Origin: Acidothermus sp.
GTDB lineage: Bacteria > Actinomycetota > Actinomycetes > Acidothermales > Acidothermaceae
Length of the DNA: 64,000 nt
Reading direction: 5' to 3'
Assembly (NCBI GenBank): GCA_023512015.1
Contig: JAIMAI010000006.1
Location: 1 to 64,000 of the forward strand
Shown: positions 37,583 to 46,408 of the stretch, one piece after another
Numbering within the stretch: position 1 is the stretch's first letter
Layout of the letters: every line of letters begins with the position of its first letter
Notes under the pieces: model-generated
What the model was told of the DNA's origin: nothing
Database searches by the model: none
What the model saw: only the letters and a program-made list of their open reading frames with translations
Position numbers and translations under genes: made by a program

Positions 37583-38067
37583 GGGTGGAATCCCGCGACC
37601 GGGACCTGCGAGGGCGACCACGCAACGCCCGTCCGCGAGATGCCCTCGGACGTCCGTTGCCGAGGGATGCCGTCGGCGAGGTACCACGGGTGCCGGAGAA
37701 CCTCGATCTGACGCCGGCGCAAGCGCTGGTCCTCGGCCAGGAATACCTCGACGCCGGTTTGCCCTTTCACGCCCACGAGGTCTTCGAAGCCGAATGGAAA
37801 ACTCGGCCTTCCGAGGAGCGCGATTTGTGGCAGGGGCTGGCCCAGTTGGCCGTCGGTATCACGCACGCGCTGCGCGGCAATCGGATCGGAGCCGATGCCC
37901 TGCTGCGACGCGGAGCGGAGCGGCTGGAGCGATATCGCGGGCCGACCTACGGCGTCGACATTCCCGCAGTATTACGACAGGTGACCCGGGCGCGGGCGGG
38001 CTTGGGAACCGATACTCCGCCGGCATCGCTCGTGGTGGTGCGCCGCCATTCGACGTCGGCGGAATGA
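37579..38067 (+). CDS. DUF309 family protein
   Basis: A 162-residue protein whose core EYLDAGLPFHAHEVFEAEWK and LWQGLAQLAVGITHALRGNR match DUF309, small helical proteins of unknown function. The first 45 residues are Arg/Pro-rich. ATG at 37579 in an ATGA overlap with ephE. Converges on marP with a 12-base gap. Confidence 0.85.
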   Translation: MRVESRDRDLRGRPRNARPRDALGRPLPRDAVGEVPRVPENLDLTPAQALVLGQEYLDAGLPFHAHEVFEAEWKTRPSEERDLWQGLAQLAVGITHALRGNRIGADALLRRGAERLERYRGPTYGVDIPAVLRQVTRARAGLGTDTPPASLVVVRRHSTSAE

Positions 38068-38079
38068 GGGGACGCGGGC

Positions 38080-39267
38080 TCAATCGCAACCATCGGTGGA
38101 GACCGGTGCGGTCGCCGTCCGGCCTGCCTGAGCCGCGGCCTGCACTTGCCGCGCGGTGAGCGCGTAACCGGTCTGCGGATCCTGGACGGCTTTCCCGAAG
38201 ATGACGCCGTCTACCCGCCCCGCCGTATCGAGCAACGGCCCACCGGAATTTCCCGGTTCGACATCTCCGCGGACGGCGTACACCTCGCGCGTCACCTGGG
38301 CGTCCTGGTAAATATCGGGACCTCGAGCCATCTCGGCTCCCCGAATACGCGCGGCCACCACGGTGTAGGGGCCGTTCTCGGGGAATCCCGCGATCGCCGC
38401 AGGATCGCCGGTTTCCGCGGTGGTGAGGTCGAAAGCGAGCGGAGGTGCCGGAAGTCCGTCGACGCGCAGCACGGCGACGTCGATCCGCGGATCGTAGTAG
38501 ACGACGGCGGCTCGGTACCGTCGATCGGAGGTCGCGAGTTCGACGATCGGAGCTCTTACCCCGGCCACGACGTGGGCGTTGGTCATCACGCGGTCCGGTG
38601 CGAAAACGAATCCGCTTCCCTCCACGTCGCGGGAACACGAGGGAGCGGTACCGAGGATTTTCACCACGCTGGCACCAGCCCGGCGCACGTCCGGATCGGA
38701 GAGGATCGCCGCGTCCGGCGGGGCGACAGGGACGATACGTTCGGCGCCGAGCGCCCCGAAGACGCGGGGCAAAGCGCCGTCCACTACCACTCGGCGAAAA
38801 TCCGCGAACCAGGCCTGCGCGGACGGCGGGATTTCGTGGTCGATGAAAGCGAGGATGCGGGAGTTGTCCACGGCGCGGGCTACCGCGGGGAAAGGAGATC
38901 GTACCAGCGAGCTGCCGATGAACCACGCCACGAGAGCGACGGCAACCGTGGAAATCATCGCACCCGCTACGGCGTCCAAGGTCTGCGCAGACCGGCTGCG
39001 CACCCGGGCACGCACGAAAGCCCCGATCGCCCCGGCGATTCCACGTCCGATGGCGGCCAGCGCGAAAACTGTGACCAATCCCACGATGGCGCGGCTGTTC
39101 CCGGAGAAATGTCGTGCCAGGACCGGAGCGAGAAAAGCCCCGCCGACCCCACCCCCGACAAGCCCGACGAAGGAACCGAGGCTGATGACGAAACCGGCAC
39201 GGTAGCCGTCGATGGCCCCCAGGACGAGCAGCACGGCCAGCAGGAGGTCGAGCAGCTCACCGGACAT
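38080..39267 (-). CDS. marP: Membrane-anchored trypsin-like serine protease (MarP/Rv3671c type)
   Basis: A 395-residue protein with four N-terminal membrane helices in a CvpA-like arrangement (ELLDLLLAVLLVLGAIDGYR begins the first) and an extracytoplasmic protease domain from about 190. The triad is His in MTNAHVVAG (about 230), Asp in DPRIDVAVLRV (about 264) and Ser in VEPGNSGGPLL (about 340), close to the positions in M. tuberculosis MarP, which is needed for acid resistance. Two Cys (PSCSRD and the terminal CD) could form a regulatory disulfide. ATG at 39267. Confidence 0.93.
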   Translation of the reverse strand: MSGELLDLLLAVLLVLGAIDGYRAGFVISLGSFVGLVGGGVGGAFLAPVLARHFSGNSRAIVGLVTVFALAAIGRGIAGAIGAFVRARVRSRSAQTLDAVAGAMISTVAVALVAWFIGSSLVRSPFPAVARAVDNSRILAFIDHEIPPSAQAWFADFRRVVVDGALPRVFGALGAERIVPVAPPDAAILSDPDVRRAGASVVKILGTAPSCSRDVEGSGFVFAPDRVMTNAHVVAGVRAPIVELATSDRRYRAAVVYYDPRIDVAVLRVDGLPAPPLAFDLTTAETGDPAAIAGFPENGPYTVVAARIRGAEMARGPDIYQDAQVTREVYAVRGDVEPGNSGGPLLDTAGRVDGVIFGKAVQDPQTGYALTARQVQAAAQAGRTATAPVSTDGCD

Positions 39268-39352
39268 GTGATTACGGTACCGGGGAACCGGTCGTCGGCC
39301 GCCCGGATAGGCTGAAAGCCGTACGTGCCCCTTCGCGCCGAGACCCCGCGCC

Positions 39353-40384
39353 ATGTTCTTCCACCCGACGACCGGCAGTGCCGAGGCGATCGCACCGCTC
39401 ACCGCAGAGCGTGTGATCACACAGTGGGAGCTGGTTCCCACGCTCACCGCGGCTTTCGCGGTGGCGGCTGTGGCTTATCTGACGGGGGTTTTCGTGGTCC
39501 GGCGTCGGCATCCGAGCCGTCCCTGGCCGTGGTGGCGGACCCTCGCGTTCTTCGCAGGTTTGGCGACGCTCGCATTCGCCACGGAGAGCGGCTTGGCGGC
39601 GTACGACGACCTGCTCTTCTGGGTGCACATGTGGCAGCATCTGCTGCTGCTCATGGTGGTGCCTCCGTTGCTGCTGCTGGGCCAGCCGATGACCTTGCTC
39701 GTGCACGCCAGCCGGAACCCGGTGCATCGATGGCTACTGCGGGTGATGCGTTCACCCGTGGTGAGCGTGCTCACTTTTCCGCTCGTCGGTTTCGCCGCGT
39801 ACACGGTCACAGTGGTGGTGACGCATCTCACCGATTTCATGAATGTGGTGCTCACGGATCCTTTCGTGCACGACCTCGAACACGTGTGGTACCTGGCTGC
39901 GGGCTATCTGTATTTCCTCCCGCTCATCGGTCGGGAGCCGATCCGGTGGCGGCTCACCTTCCCGACCCAGCTGTTCTTCCTCTTTCTTGCGATGCCGGTG
40001 GACACCTTCACCGGAGTGGTGTTGCTGCAGACGAATTACGAGCCTTTTCCCGCCTATATCGGACGGCGCACCTGGGGTCCAACGCCCCTCGACGATCTGC
40101 ACGCCGGTGGAGCGATCATGTGGATCGCCGGCGACGCCATCATGCTCGTGGTGATCGTCGCGCTCTGCGTGGTCGTCATTTCCGGGAGGCGCGGGATCGA
40201 AGTGGGACGCTGGCTCGAATCGTTGCGCGCCGAGCGTTTCGCGGTGCTCGCCGGAGGGGGCTCCGGCGAATCGATGTCCACGGCTTCCCGCGCGCGACGG
40301 GTCACCGCGGACGACGACGAGCAGCTCGCCGCCTACAACGCCTACCTCGCTCGGTTGCACGAACGATCCGAGGAGGAACGGTGA
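39353..40384 (+). CDS. ctaG: Cytochrome c oxidase assembly protein, CtaG/Caa3 family
   Basis: A 343-residue membrane protein with about seven helices. The motif WVHMWQHLLLLMVVPPLLLL is diagnostic of the caa3-type CtaG family, with HDLEHVWYLAAGYLYFLPLI and MPVDTFTGVVLLQ further on; the His residues probably bind copper. The C-terminal 60 residues are cytosolic and charged. Coupled to the SCO1 gene by GTGA overlap, giving a copper delivery pair for cytochrome oxidase. No oxidase genes are in the window. Confidence 0.92.
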   Translation: MFFHPTTGSAEAIAPLTAERVITQWELVPTLTAAFAVAAVAYLTGVFVVRRRHPSRPWPWWRTLAFFAGLATLAFATESGLAAYDDLLFWVHMWQHLLLLMVVPPLLLLGQPMTLLVHASRNPVHRWLLRVMRSPVVSVLTFPLVGFAAYTVTVVVTHLTDFMNVVLTDPFVHDLEHVWYLAAGYLYFLPLIGREPIRWRLTFPTQLFFLFLAMPVDTFTGVVLLQTNYEPFPAYIGRRTWGPTPLDDLHAGGAIMWIAGDAIMLVVIVALCVVVISGRRGIEVGRWLESLRAERFAVLAGGGSGESMSTASRARRVTADDDEQLAAYNAYLARLHERSEEER

Positions 40385-41193
40385 CACAGCTCGTCCCGCA
40401 GGAGGTGTCCGGTCGCGTGGCTCACCGCCGGCGACGGATGTGGGTGGGCACCGGCGTGGCCGTCGTCCTTTTTGCGGCCGCCGCCGCCATCGGATTCACC
40501 CGTGACAGCAAACCTGCCCCGCCGCCCGCGTCTTTCGGCACGCAGCTCGACCGGCCGATCCCCGCGCAGATCGCCGATCTGCCTTTGACCGACGAGTACG
40601 GAAAGACCACGACGCTGGCCTCGCTGCACGGTAAAACCGTGGTGCTCACCGATTTCCTCACCCTCTGCCAAGAGGTCTGCCCTATCACCATGTCGCAGCT
40701 CAACCGGGTAGCGGAGTCGGTGCACCGGGAGGGCGGTACGAACGTGCAGTTCGTCGGTATCACGGTCGATCCCGAGCGAGACACTCCGCAACGACTGCAC
40801 GCCTACCGCACATTCGCGGGCCTCGCCCCCAATTGGACGCTGCTCACCGGATCCGCGTCGGACATCGCCACTATCTGGAAATTCTTCGGCGCCTACTACG
40901 CCAGGGCTCCAGAAGAAGAACCGCCCGGGATCGATTGGCTCACTGGGAAACCCCTTACCTACGACGTCATTCACCAAGACGTCCTGGTCTTCCTCGACGC
41001 CGCCGGACGTGAGCGTTTCGTCGTCCAAGGACCACCCGTGGGGCGCGACGCCCCGCTGACCGAAGGGGAGCGAAATTTCTTGAACGACGAGGGCAGGGCG
41101 AATCTCGCCGGTGATGCGGAGGCGACGTGGACCCCCAACCAGGCTCTGGGCGTGGTGAGTTGGCTCACGGGGAGGAAATTCAACCTGCGCTGA
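40381..41193 (+). CDS. SCO1/SenC copper chaperone
   Basis: A 270-residue thioredoxin-fold protein for CuA assembly. N-terminal anchor (VGTGVAVVLFAAAAAIGF), copper motif LTLCQEVCPITMSQLN (C-x3-C, about 95-99) and the ligand His in DVIHQDVLVFLD. GTG at 40381, six bases behind GAGGAGGAAC. Its 3' end overlaps the convergent antiporter gene by 14 bases. Confidence 0.93.
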   Translation: MTQLVPQEVSGRVAHRRRRMWVGTGVAVVLFAAAAAIGFTRDSKPAPPPASFGTQLDRPIPAQIADLPLTDEYGKTTTLASLHGKTVVLTDFLTLCQEVCPITMSQLNRVAESVHREGGTNVQFVGITVDPERDTPQRLHAYRTFAGLAPNWTLLTGSASDIATIWKFFGAYYARAPEEEPPGIDWLTGKPLTYDVIHQDVLVFLDAAGRERFVVQGPPVGRDAPLTEGERNFLNDEGRANLAGDAEATWTPNQALGVVSWLTGRKFNLR

Positions 41194-42430
41194 CCGCCCG
41201 CGTGGTCACCCGGAGCCGATGAGCAACCGCGCCGAGGCTTCCCCCTTGGCCCGCTACCGAAAGCGCCACCACGATGAAAACGATCGCGTAGATGCGACCG
41301 GCGTCCGGTACTCCGGACTGCACCGCCAGCGCGCCGAGCAAGATCGGCACCGCACCTTTGAGCCCAGCCCACGCGACGAATACCTTTTCCCCCCGTCCGA
41401 GGCGAGTCGGCGCCAGCATCGGCAAGACCACCGCCGGTCGCACCACGAACACCAGCAGGAGAGCGATCCCGATACCGGTGAGCCAGATGTGGCGGCGGGT
41501 GAGCTCGGAGAAATCGAACGACAAGCCCAGCAGAACGAAGGCGGTGATTTCGCCCATGGTGGCCAGAGTCGTGGTGAAGCGACGCACGTCATGCGTAGGC
41601 TGCGTGTCGCTGTGAGCCACGACGATTCCGGCGAGAAGGGCGGCGAGGAAGCCGGATCCGTGTGCCGCCGCCGCGATTCCGTATAGGGCGAGCACGATGG
41701 CGAGCACACCGACCGGCCGGTGTTCGGAAGCGAGCGGTTTCACCCGGGCGAGCAGCCACGCGAGCATCGCACCGCCGACGAGCCCGACGGCGGCCCCCAC
41801 CGCCATCTGCCGAAGGAAATCCACCACGATACCGGCCATCGACGTGTCGGTCGCCGTTGCGAAAGAGGCGAAGCCGACGAGGAGTGCGATGCCGGCCGGA
41901 TCGTTCACCCCCGATTCCCCCTCGAGGATCGCCGAGGTCTTCCCGGTCAATTCGCGGTTCGCCAGAACCGAGAAAACGACCGCGGGGTCCGTCGGGGCGA
42001 GCGCGGCTCCGAGGACGAGCGCCGTCTTGACCTCGATACCGAAGAGAAAGTGCGCACCCAGCGCGACCAGTCCTGCGGTGAGGAAGGCACCGACGGTGCC
42101 CAATCCGATGATCGGTCCGATCGCCGTCCGGAAGCGTTTCCCGAGATGCATTCCGCCGTCGAAGAGGATCACGATGAGGGCCACCGTGACGACGTCCACC
42201 ACGGTACCCAAGCTCGGTCGCCCGACGACTCCGCCGGCGGCTGCGGCGAGGACGAGAACGAGGACCGAGGCCGGAACGCGCAGGAACCTCGCGAGACGAT
42301 GGCCGACGAGCGCTGCGACGCCGACCGTTCCCCAGAGCAGGAGCTGATGCCCGAATTGCTCGATACCGTGCACGGTTCCCGCCTGCCCGACGTCGCTGGA
42401 TGGTTGGACGCCGACCAGACTTCCCGGCAC
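41180..42430 (-). CDS. CPA1-type sodium or potassium/proton antiporter
   Basis: A 416-residue membrane protein with about 12 helices. LAPTDPAVVFSVLANRELTG and LEGESGVNDPAGIALLVGF are the ion-site motifs (TDP and ND) of CPA1 exchangers; AWAGLKGAVPILLGALAVQ is the later conserved helix. It lacks the C-terminal TrkA domains of the long K+/H+ antiporters. Ion specificity cannot be read from the sequence. GTG at 42430. Confidence 0.9.
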   Translation of the reverse strand: MPGSLVGVQPSSDVGQAGTVHGIEQFGHQLLLWGTVGVAALVGHRLARFLRVPASVLVLVLAAAAGGVVGRPSLGTVVDVVTVALIVILFDGGMHLGKRFRTAIGPIIGLGTVGAFLTAGLVALGAHFLFGIEVKTALVLGAALAPTDPAVVFSVLANRELTGKTSAILEGESGVNDPAGIALLVGFASFATATDTSMAGIVVDFLRQMAVGAAVGLVGGAMLAWLLARVKPLASEHRPVGVLAIVLALYGIAAAAHGSGFLAALLAGIVVAHSDTQPTHDVRRFTTTLATMGEITAFVLLGLSFDFSELTRRHIWLTGIGIALLLVFVVRPAVVLPMLAPTRLGRGEKVFVAWAGLKGAVPILLGALAVQSGVPDAGRIYAIVFIVVALSVAGQGGSLGAVAHRLRVTTRAVSAG

Positions 42431-42540
42431 ACCTCGAGGTCGAAGTTTATCGAACGCCGTCTGCCGTCTGCGGCGTTCCGCTTCGGATTCTCCGCTCTCT
42501 ACCGGACGGCCGATTCATACCGGACGCCCGAAGCCGCTGA

Positions 42541-44517
42541 TCACTCCTCGGGCGTCGTGGCCATCCGGGCCGCGATATTCGCCACCACCGACGGATCGAG
42601 GAGGGTAGTCGTGTCGCCGAGCTCGCGGTGGTCGGCGATGTCGCGGAGCAACCTACGCATGATCTTCCCCGATCGGGTCTTCGGGAGATCGGGAGTGATG
42701 AGGATGTCTCGCGGTTTGGCGATGGGGCCGATTTCTTTCGCCACGTGCGCCCGTAGCTCGTCGGCGAACGCCGATCCCTGAACCTCGTTCTCCGGCACCG
42801 ATCCCTTGACCGTCACGAACGCGACGATGGCCTGGCCGGTCACCGGATCCGTCGTCCCGACGACGGCGGCCTCGGCGACTTTCGGGTGCGAGACGAGGGC
42901 GTGTTCGACCTCGGTGGTGGAAATCCGGTGCCCCGAGACGTTCATGACGTCGTCCACCCGGCCGAGCAGCCACAGGTCTCCGTCCTCATCCCGTTTGGCG
43001 CCGTCGCCGGCGAAATACTTACCGGGGAAGCGTGACCAATAGGTCTCCACGTAGCGCTGCGGATCACCCCAGATGCCGCGGAGCATCGACGGCCAAGGCT
43101 CGGTGATGACGAGATATCCGCCGCTCCCGTTGGGAACGGAATTCCCGTCGTTGTCGACGACGTCCACGGATATTCCTGGAAATGGACGCATCGCTGCGCC
43201 GGGCTTCGTGGAAGTGACTCCCGGCAGCGGGGTAATCATGATGCTGCCGGTTTCGGTCTGCCACCACGTGTCGACGATGGGGCAACGGTTGCCGCCGATG
43301 TGAGTGCGGTACCACATCCACGCCTCGGGATTGATGGGCTCCCCGACGCTGCCGAGGATGCGCAGCGACGACAGATCGTGCTTCGCCGGCCATTCCTCGC
43401 CCCATTTCATGAAGGTGCGGATGGTGGTCGGCGCGGTGTAGAGGATGGAAATCCCGTATTTCTCCACCATCTGCCACCAACGATCCTTCGTCGGCGTGTC
43501 CGGCGTCCCCTCGTACATGAACGAGGTCGTACGGTTCGCGAGCGGTCCGTACACGATGTAACTGTGGCCCGTCACCCAACCGATGTCGGCGCCGCACCAA
43601 TACAGGTCGCGGTCCTCGTGGATGTCGAACACCATGCGGTGTGTGGCCGCGACGCCGGTGAGATATCCGCCGACGGTGTGCAGGATTCCCTTCGGTTTCG
43701 CGGTCGTGCCGCTGGTGTACATGATGTACAGCGGGTGTTCGGAATCGAAAGCTTGCGCCTCGTGGGTGGTCGGCTGCTTTTCGACGACGTCGTGCCACCA
43801 CAGGTCGCGGCCGGAATTCCACTCGACGTCCTGACCGGTCCGGCGGACCACCAGCACTTTCTCCACTTGGGGACACTGCTTGCAGGCCTCGTCGACGGCG
43901 GGCTTGAGTGCGTGGGGGGCGCCGCGACGGAATCCGCCGTCCGCGGTGATGATGAGCCGCGCCTGGGCGTCGTTCGTGCGGCCGGCAAGGGCTTCGGCGG
44001 AAAAACCTCCGAAGACCACCGAGTGCGGTGCCCCGATCCGTGCGCAGGCGAGCATCGCGACCACCGTCTCCGGGATCATCGGCATGTAAATCATCACCCG
44101 ATCGCTGGCCGCGACGCCGAGTTCCTGCAAAGCATTGGCGGCCTGGCAGACGAGAGCGGTGAGCTCGGCGTAGGTGATCGTGCGGGTGTCCCCCGGCTCG
44201 CCCTCCCAGTAAAAGGCCACCTGGTCGCCGTAGCCGGCCGCGACGTGCCGATCCAAGCAGTTGACCGCGGCGTTGAGGGTGCCGCCGACGAACCACCGCG
44301 CGAACGGTGCGTTGCTCCAGTCCAACACCTGCTCCCACGGCTTGGCCCAGGTCAGTCGGCGGGCCTGCTCCTCCCAGAACGCCAGCCGGTCGCGCTCGGC
44401 GGCGCGGTAGACCTCTTCGGTGGCGATCGCGGTGGCCGCGATGTGTGGGGGAGGGTCGAAGCGGCGCTGTTCGTGCAGGAGGTTCGCCAGAGTCGGCTGC
44501 GGATCGTTCACGTTCAC
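42541..44517 (-). CDS. acsA: Acetyl-CoA synthetase
   Basis: Activates acetate with ATP and CoA via acetyl-AMP; 658 residues. The ATP loop is IMYTSGTTAKPKGILHTVGG, followed by DIGWVTGHSYIVYGPL, the VDTWWQTETGSIMITPLPG motif and, near the end, LPKTRSGKIMRRLLRD with the Lys that is acetylated in the family. GTG at 44517; a second GTG at 44511 has better ribosome-site spacing (GGAAGGGG). Single gene downstream of a DasR-type operator. Confidence 0.95.
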   Translation of the reverse strand: MNVNDPQPTLANLLHEQRRFDPPPHIAATAIATEEVYRAAERDRLAFWEEQARRLTWAKPWEQVLDWSNAPFARWFVGGTLNAAVNCLDRHVAAGYGDQVAFYWEGEPGDTRTITYAELTALVCQAANALQELGVAASDRVMIYMPMIPETVVAMLACARIGAPHSVVFGGFSAEALAGRTNDAQARLIITADGGFRRGAPHALKPAVDEACKQCPQVEKVLVVRRTGQDVEWNSGRDLWWHDVVEKQPTTHEAQAFDSEHPLYIMYTSGTTAKPKGILHTVGGYLTGVAATHRMVFDIHEDRDLYWCGADIGWVTGHSYIVYGPLANRTTSFMYEGTPDTPTKDRWWQMVEKYGISILYTAPTTIRTFMKWGEEWPAKHDLSSLRILGSVGEPINPEAWMWYRTHIGGNRCPIVDTWWQTETGSIMITPLPGVTSTKPGAAMRPFPGISVDVVDNDGNSVPNGSGGYLVITEPWPSMLRGIWGDPQRYVETYWSRFPGKYFAGDGAKRDEDGDLWLLGRVDDVMNVSGHRISTTEVEHALVSHPKVAEAAVVGTTDPVTGQAIVAFVTVKGSVPENEVQGSAFADELRAHVAKEIGPIAKPRDILITPDLPKTRSGKIMRRLLRDIADHRELGDTTTLLDPSVVANIAARMATTPEE

Positions 44518-44622
44518 ACCCCTTCCCCGCTGCCCAGGCGGAGTTGGACGGACCTGTCACTGGACTTTCGACCAGTCTGCGGGAGTCGGCGGATGGAGAT
44601 CCCATCACCCCGTCCGGTCGCG

Positions 44623-44640
44623 GATTGGTCTAGTCCAATC
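44623..44640 (-). promoter_or_regulatory. DasR-type operator upstream of acsA
   Basis: GATTGGTCTAGTCCAATC is an 18-base palindrome broken only at one symmetric base pair, about 110 bases before the acsA start. Its reverse complement shares GATTGGACTAGACCAA with the chitinase operator at 1289-1304, and the core matches TGGTCTAGACCA at 11 of 12. The same regulator is therefore expected at both genes. Confidence 0.68.
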
Positions 44641-44751
44641 TGTAGGGTGCCAGGAAACCGCAGATCTGGCAAGCCCTCGTGCCGAGAACAAACACGAGCA
44701 CAAGCAAGCGCCCATCCCGTCCGGGTTACCAAGCGTGCCAGGTTTCGTTCG

Positions 44752-44779
44752 GTGGGTCCGCCCCTCGGGGCCGACCCAC
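44752..44779. repeat. 28-base palindrome in the acsA-SSD intergenic region
   Basis: GTGGGTC-C-GCCCC-TC-GGGGC-C-GACCCAC forms a near-perfect inverted repeat with one C-C mismatch pair. No T-run follows on either strand, so it is not a simple terminator. It lies in a 700-base non-coding stretch (44518-45217) that otherwise holds the acsA operator and the 6C RNA; 44641-44751 and 44780-45000 show no gene I can support. Confidence 0.55.
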
Positions 44780-45010
44780 ACGACGGCCTAAGACGGTCCT
44801 TGCCCCGCGTGGGTACCGCGGACGGGATGTGCGCTTTCACCTCGTTTCTACTCCCGTTTCCGGTTGATGGGAAGACCCCGGCGACCGCGGGTCTCGATCC
44901 GCGATGTTCTCTCCGTGCGTGGGTCGCATGTGCCGATAACCGAAGGAGATCTCCGAAAAAATCGTGCGTGTCCTGTTTTGCGTTCAGCCTGTTGGCGGTA
45001 CGGTATGACG

Positions 45011-45086
45011 GGTGCGGCTCTCCCCCCCAGAGCCGGACCGAATGAGTGGCCCCCGCTACCCCCCCGGCGGGGGCCACTCCGTTTTT
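45011..45086 (+). ncRNA. 6C RNA (actinobacterial small RNA)
   Basis: Two hairpins with C-run loops define this family. The first is CGGCTCT/AGAGCCG (45015-45021 with 45029-45035), loop of seven C. The second is GAGTGGCCCCCGC/GCGGGGGCCACTC (45044-45056 with 45067-45079), loop TACCCCCCCG, followed by CGTTTTT, so it also acts as intrinsic terminator. TATGAC at 45004-45009 is a possible -10. In mycobacteria (B11) and Streptomyces the RNA lies at this same place next to the Tad locus. Confidence 0.9.
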
Positions 45087-45217
45087 CTCGGTCGTCTTTC
45101 TCGGCGTCCGTCGTTGTGCACAGCCCCGGCGTTTGCCGTCCACAGGACGGGCCGGATGCGTCGTCCGGGCCACGGCCTTCTCCCACTCTGGAAGCGCTGG
45201 ATCCGAGGGAGGGCTCC

Positions 45218-46408
45218 GTGACACGACGCCTAGAGGGGTGGACGCCCAGCGCACAGCCTGATGCGCCGTTGGCTCCCGTGCCGAGCGGTCGTCCGCTTCT
45301 CGTTTCGGTCGACGACGGCCTTCTCGACGACATCGCACGACTCGCTGCCGCGGCGGGTACCGAGCTGGACGTCGTCCCCGACCTGTTGGCAGCCGAAGCA
45401 GCGTGGCGCGACGCGGTCCTCATTCTGGTCGACGCCCGCTGCGTCGGCCCGCGCGTCCGCCTTCCCCGCCGCTTCGACGTCCTCCTGGTGACCCGAGGTG
45501 AGCCGTCCGCCGACGTCTGGCCGCAGGCCTTGCAGATCGGAGCCGAACACGTCGTCAGCCTTCCGCTGGCGGAGCCCTGGCTTGTGGAGCGGCTCGCTGC
45601 AGCCGCCGACGGAGGTCATCGAGGAGTGGTCGTAGCGGTGACCGGGGTCCGGGGAGGGTTGGGCGCGACCACGCTTGCCTGTGGTCTTGCCGTCACCGCC
45701 GCTCGGCTTGGCTTCACGTGCACGTTGGTCGACGCCGACCCCTCGAGCGGTGGGATCGACATGCTTTTCGGCGGCGAAGAAGCCCGCGGAGCGCGGTGGC
45801 CCGATCTGTTGGACGCCGAAGGGCCGATCCCGAGCACCGGTCTGCGGGAGATGCTGCCGCGATGGGGTCGGCTCGCCCTGCTGAGCCAATCCCGCATGGC
45901 CCCCGTCGCGGTCCCGACGCGGGGGAGCGCCGAGGTGTTCCGCGCTCTCCGTCGCTGCAACGACCTGGTGGTGGTGGACGTGCCTCGCACCACGTTCTTG
46001 GAGCACCAGGACATCCCGCTACGAGCCGTCGTCGATCTCGGTGTGGTACTGGTCTCCACGGATGTGCGCGGTGCCGCGCTTGCCCGGATGCTTTCCGCCT
46101 CCGCACCCCTACGCCGCACCTGGTATCTGCGCCGCCGCTCTCCCGGGGCGGGAACCGCGACGACGCTGGACGATCTCGAATTGCCCTGGGTCGGTGAGCT
46201 GCGCAGCGAGCCGGGGCTCGCGCGGGCCGCCGAACGAGGGGAAGCGCCGGCCGGCCGCGGCGTCGGGCCGCTGGCGCGGCTGTGCGAAAGGCTGGTCGAC
46301 CGCATCGTCGGCGAGGTCACCCCCCTTGGGGATGCGATTTCCCGCTTTCCGTCGGCGGATCCGCCTCCCGGCCCCGCTGCCGGCGACCCGGTGCGGAGGG
46401 CAATGTGA
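45218..46408 (+). CDS. Septum-site-determining-like / CpaE-like ATPase (Rv3660c type)
   Basis: A 396-residue protein, first gene of the Tad operon. Residues 25-130 resemble a degenerate receiver (LLVSVDDGLLDDIARLAAAA). From 135 a MinD/ParA-like ATPase follows: VVAVTGVRGGLGATTLACGL is the P-loop with Arg and Ala where MinD has Lys and Lys-Thr, so ATP hydrolysis is doubtful; LVDADPSSGGIDMLFGGEEA is the switch. TadZ/CpaE proteins localise pilus assembly. GTG at 45218 after GGGAGGG; stop overlaps the next start. Confidence 0.88.
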   Translation: MTRRLEGWTPSAQPDAPLAPVPSGRPLLVSVDDGLLDDIARLAAAAGTELDVVPDLLAAEAAWRDAVLILVDARCVGPRVRLPRRFDVLLVTRGEPSADVWPQALQIGAEHVVSLPLAEPWLVERLAAAADGGHRGVVVAVTGVRGGLGATTLACGLAVTAARLGFTCTLVDADPSSGGIDMLFGGEEARGARWPDLLDAEGPIPSTGLREMLPRWGRLALLSQSRMAPVAVPTRGSAEVFRALRRCNDLVVVDVPRTTFLEHQDIPLRAVVDLGVVLVSTDVRGAALARMLSASAPLRRTWYLRRRSPGAGTATTLDDLELPWVGELRSEPGLARAAERGEAPAGRGVGPLARLCERLVDRIVGEVTPLGDAISRFPSADPPPGPAAGDPVRRAM

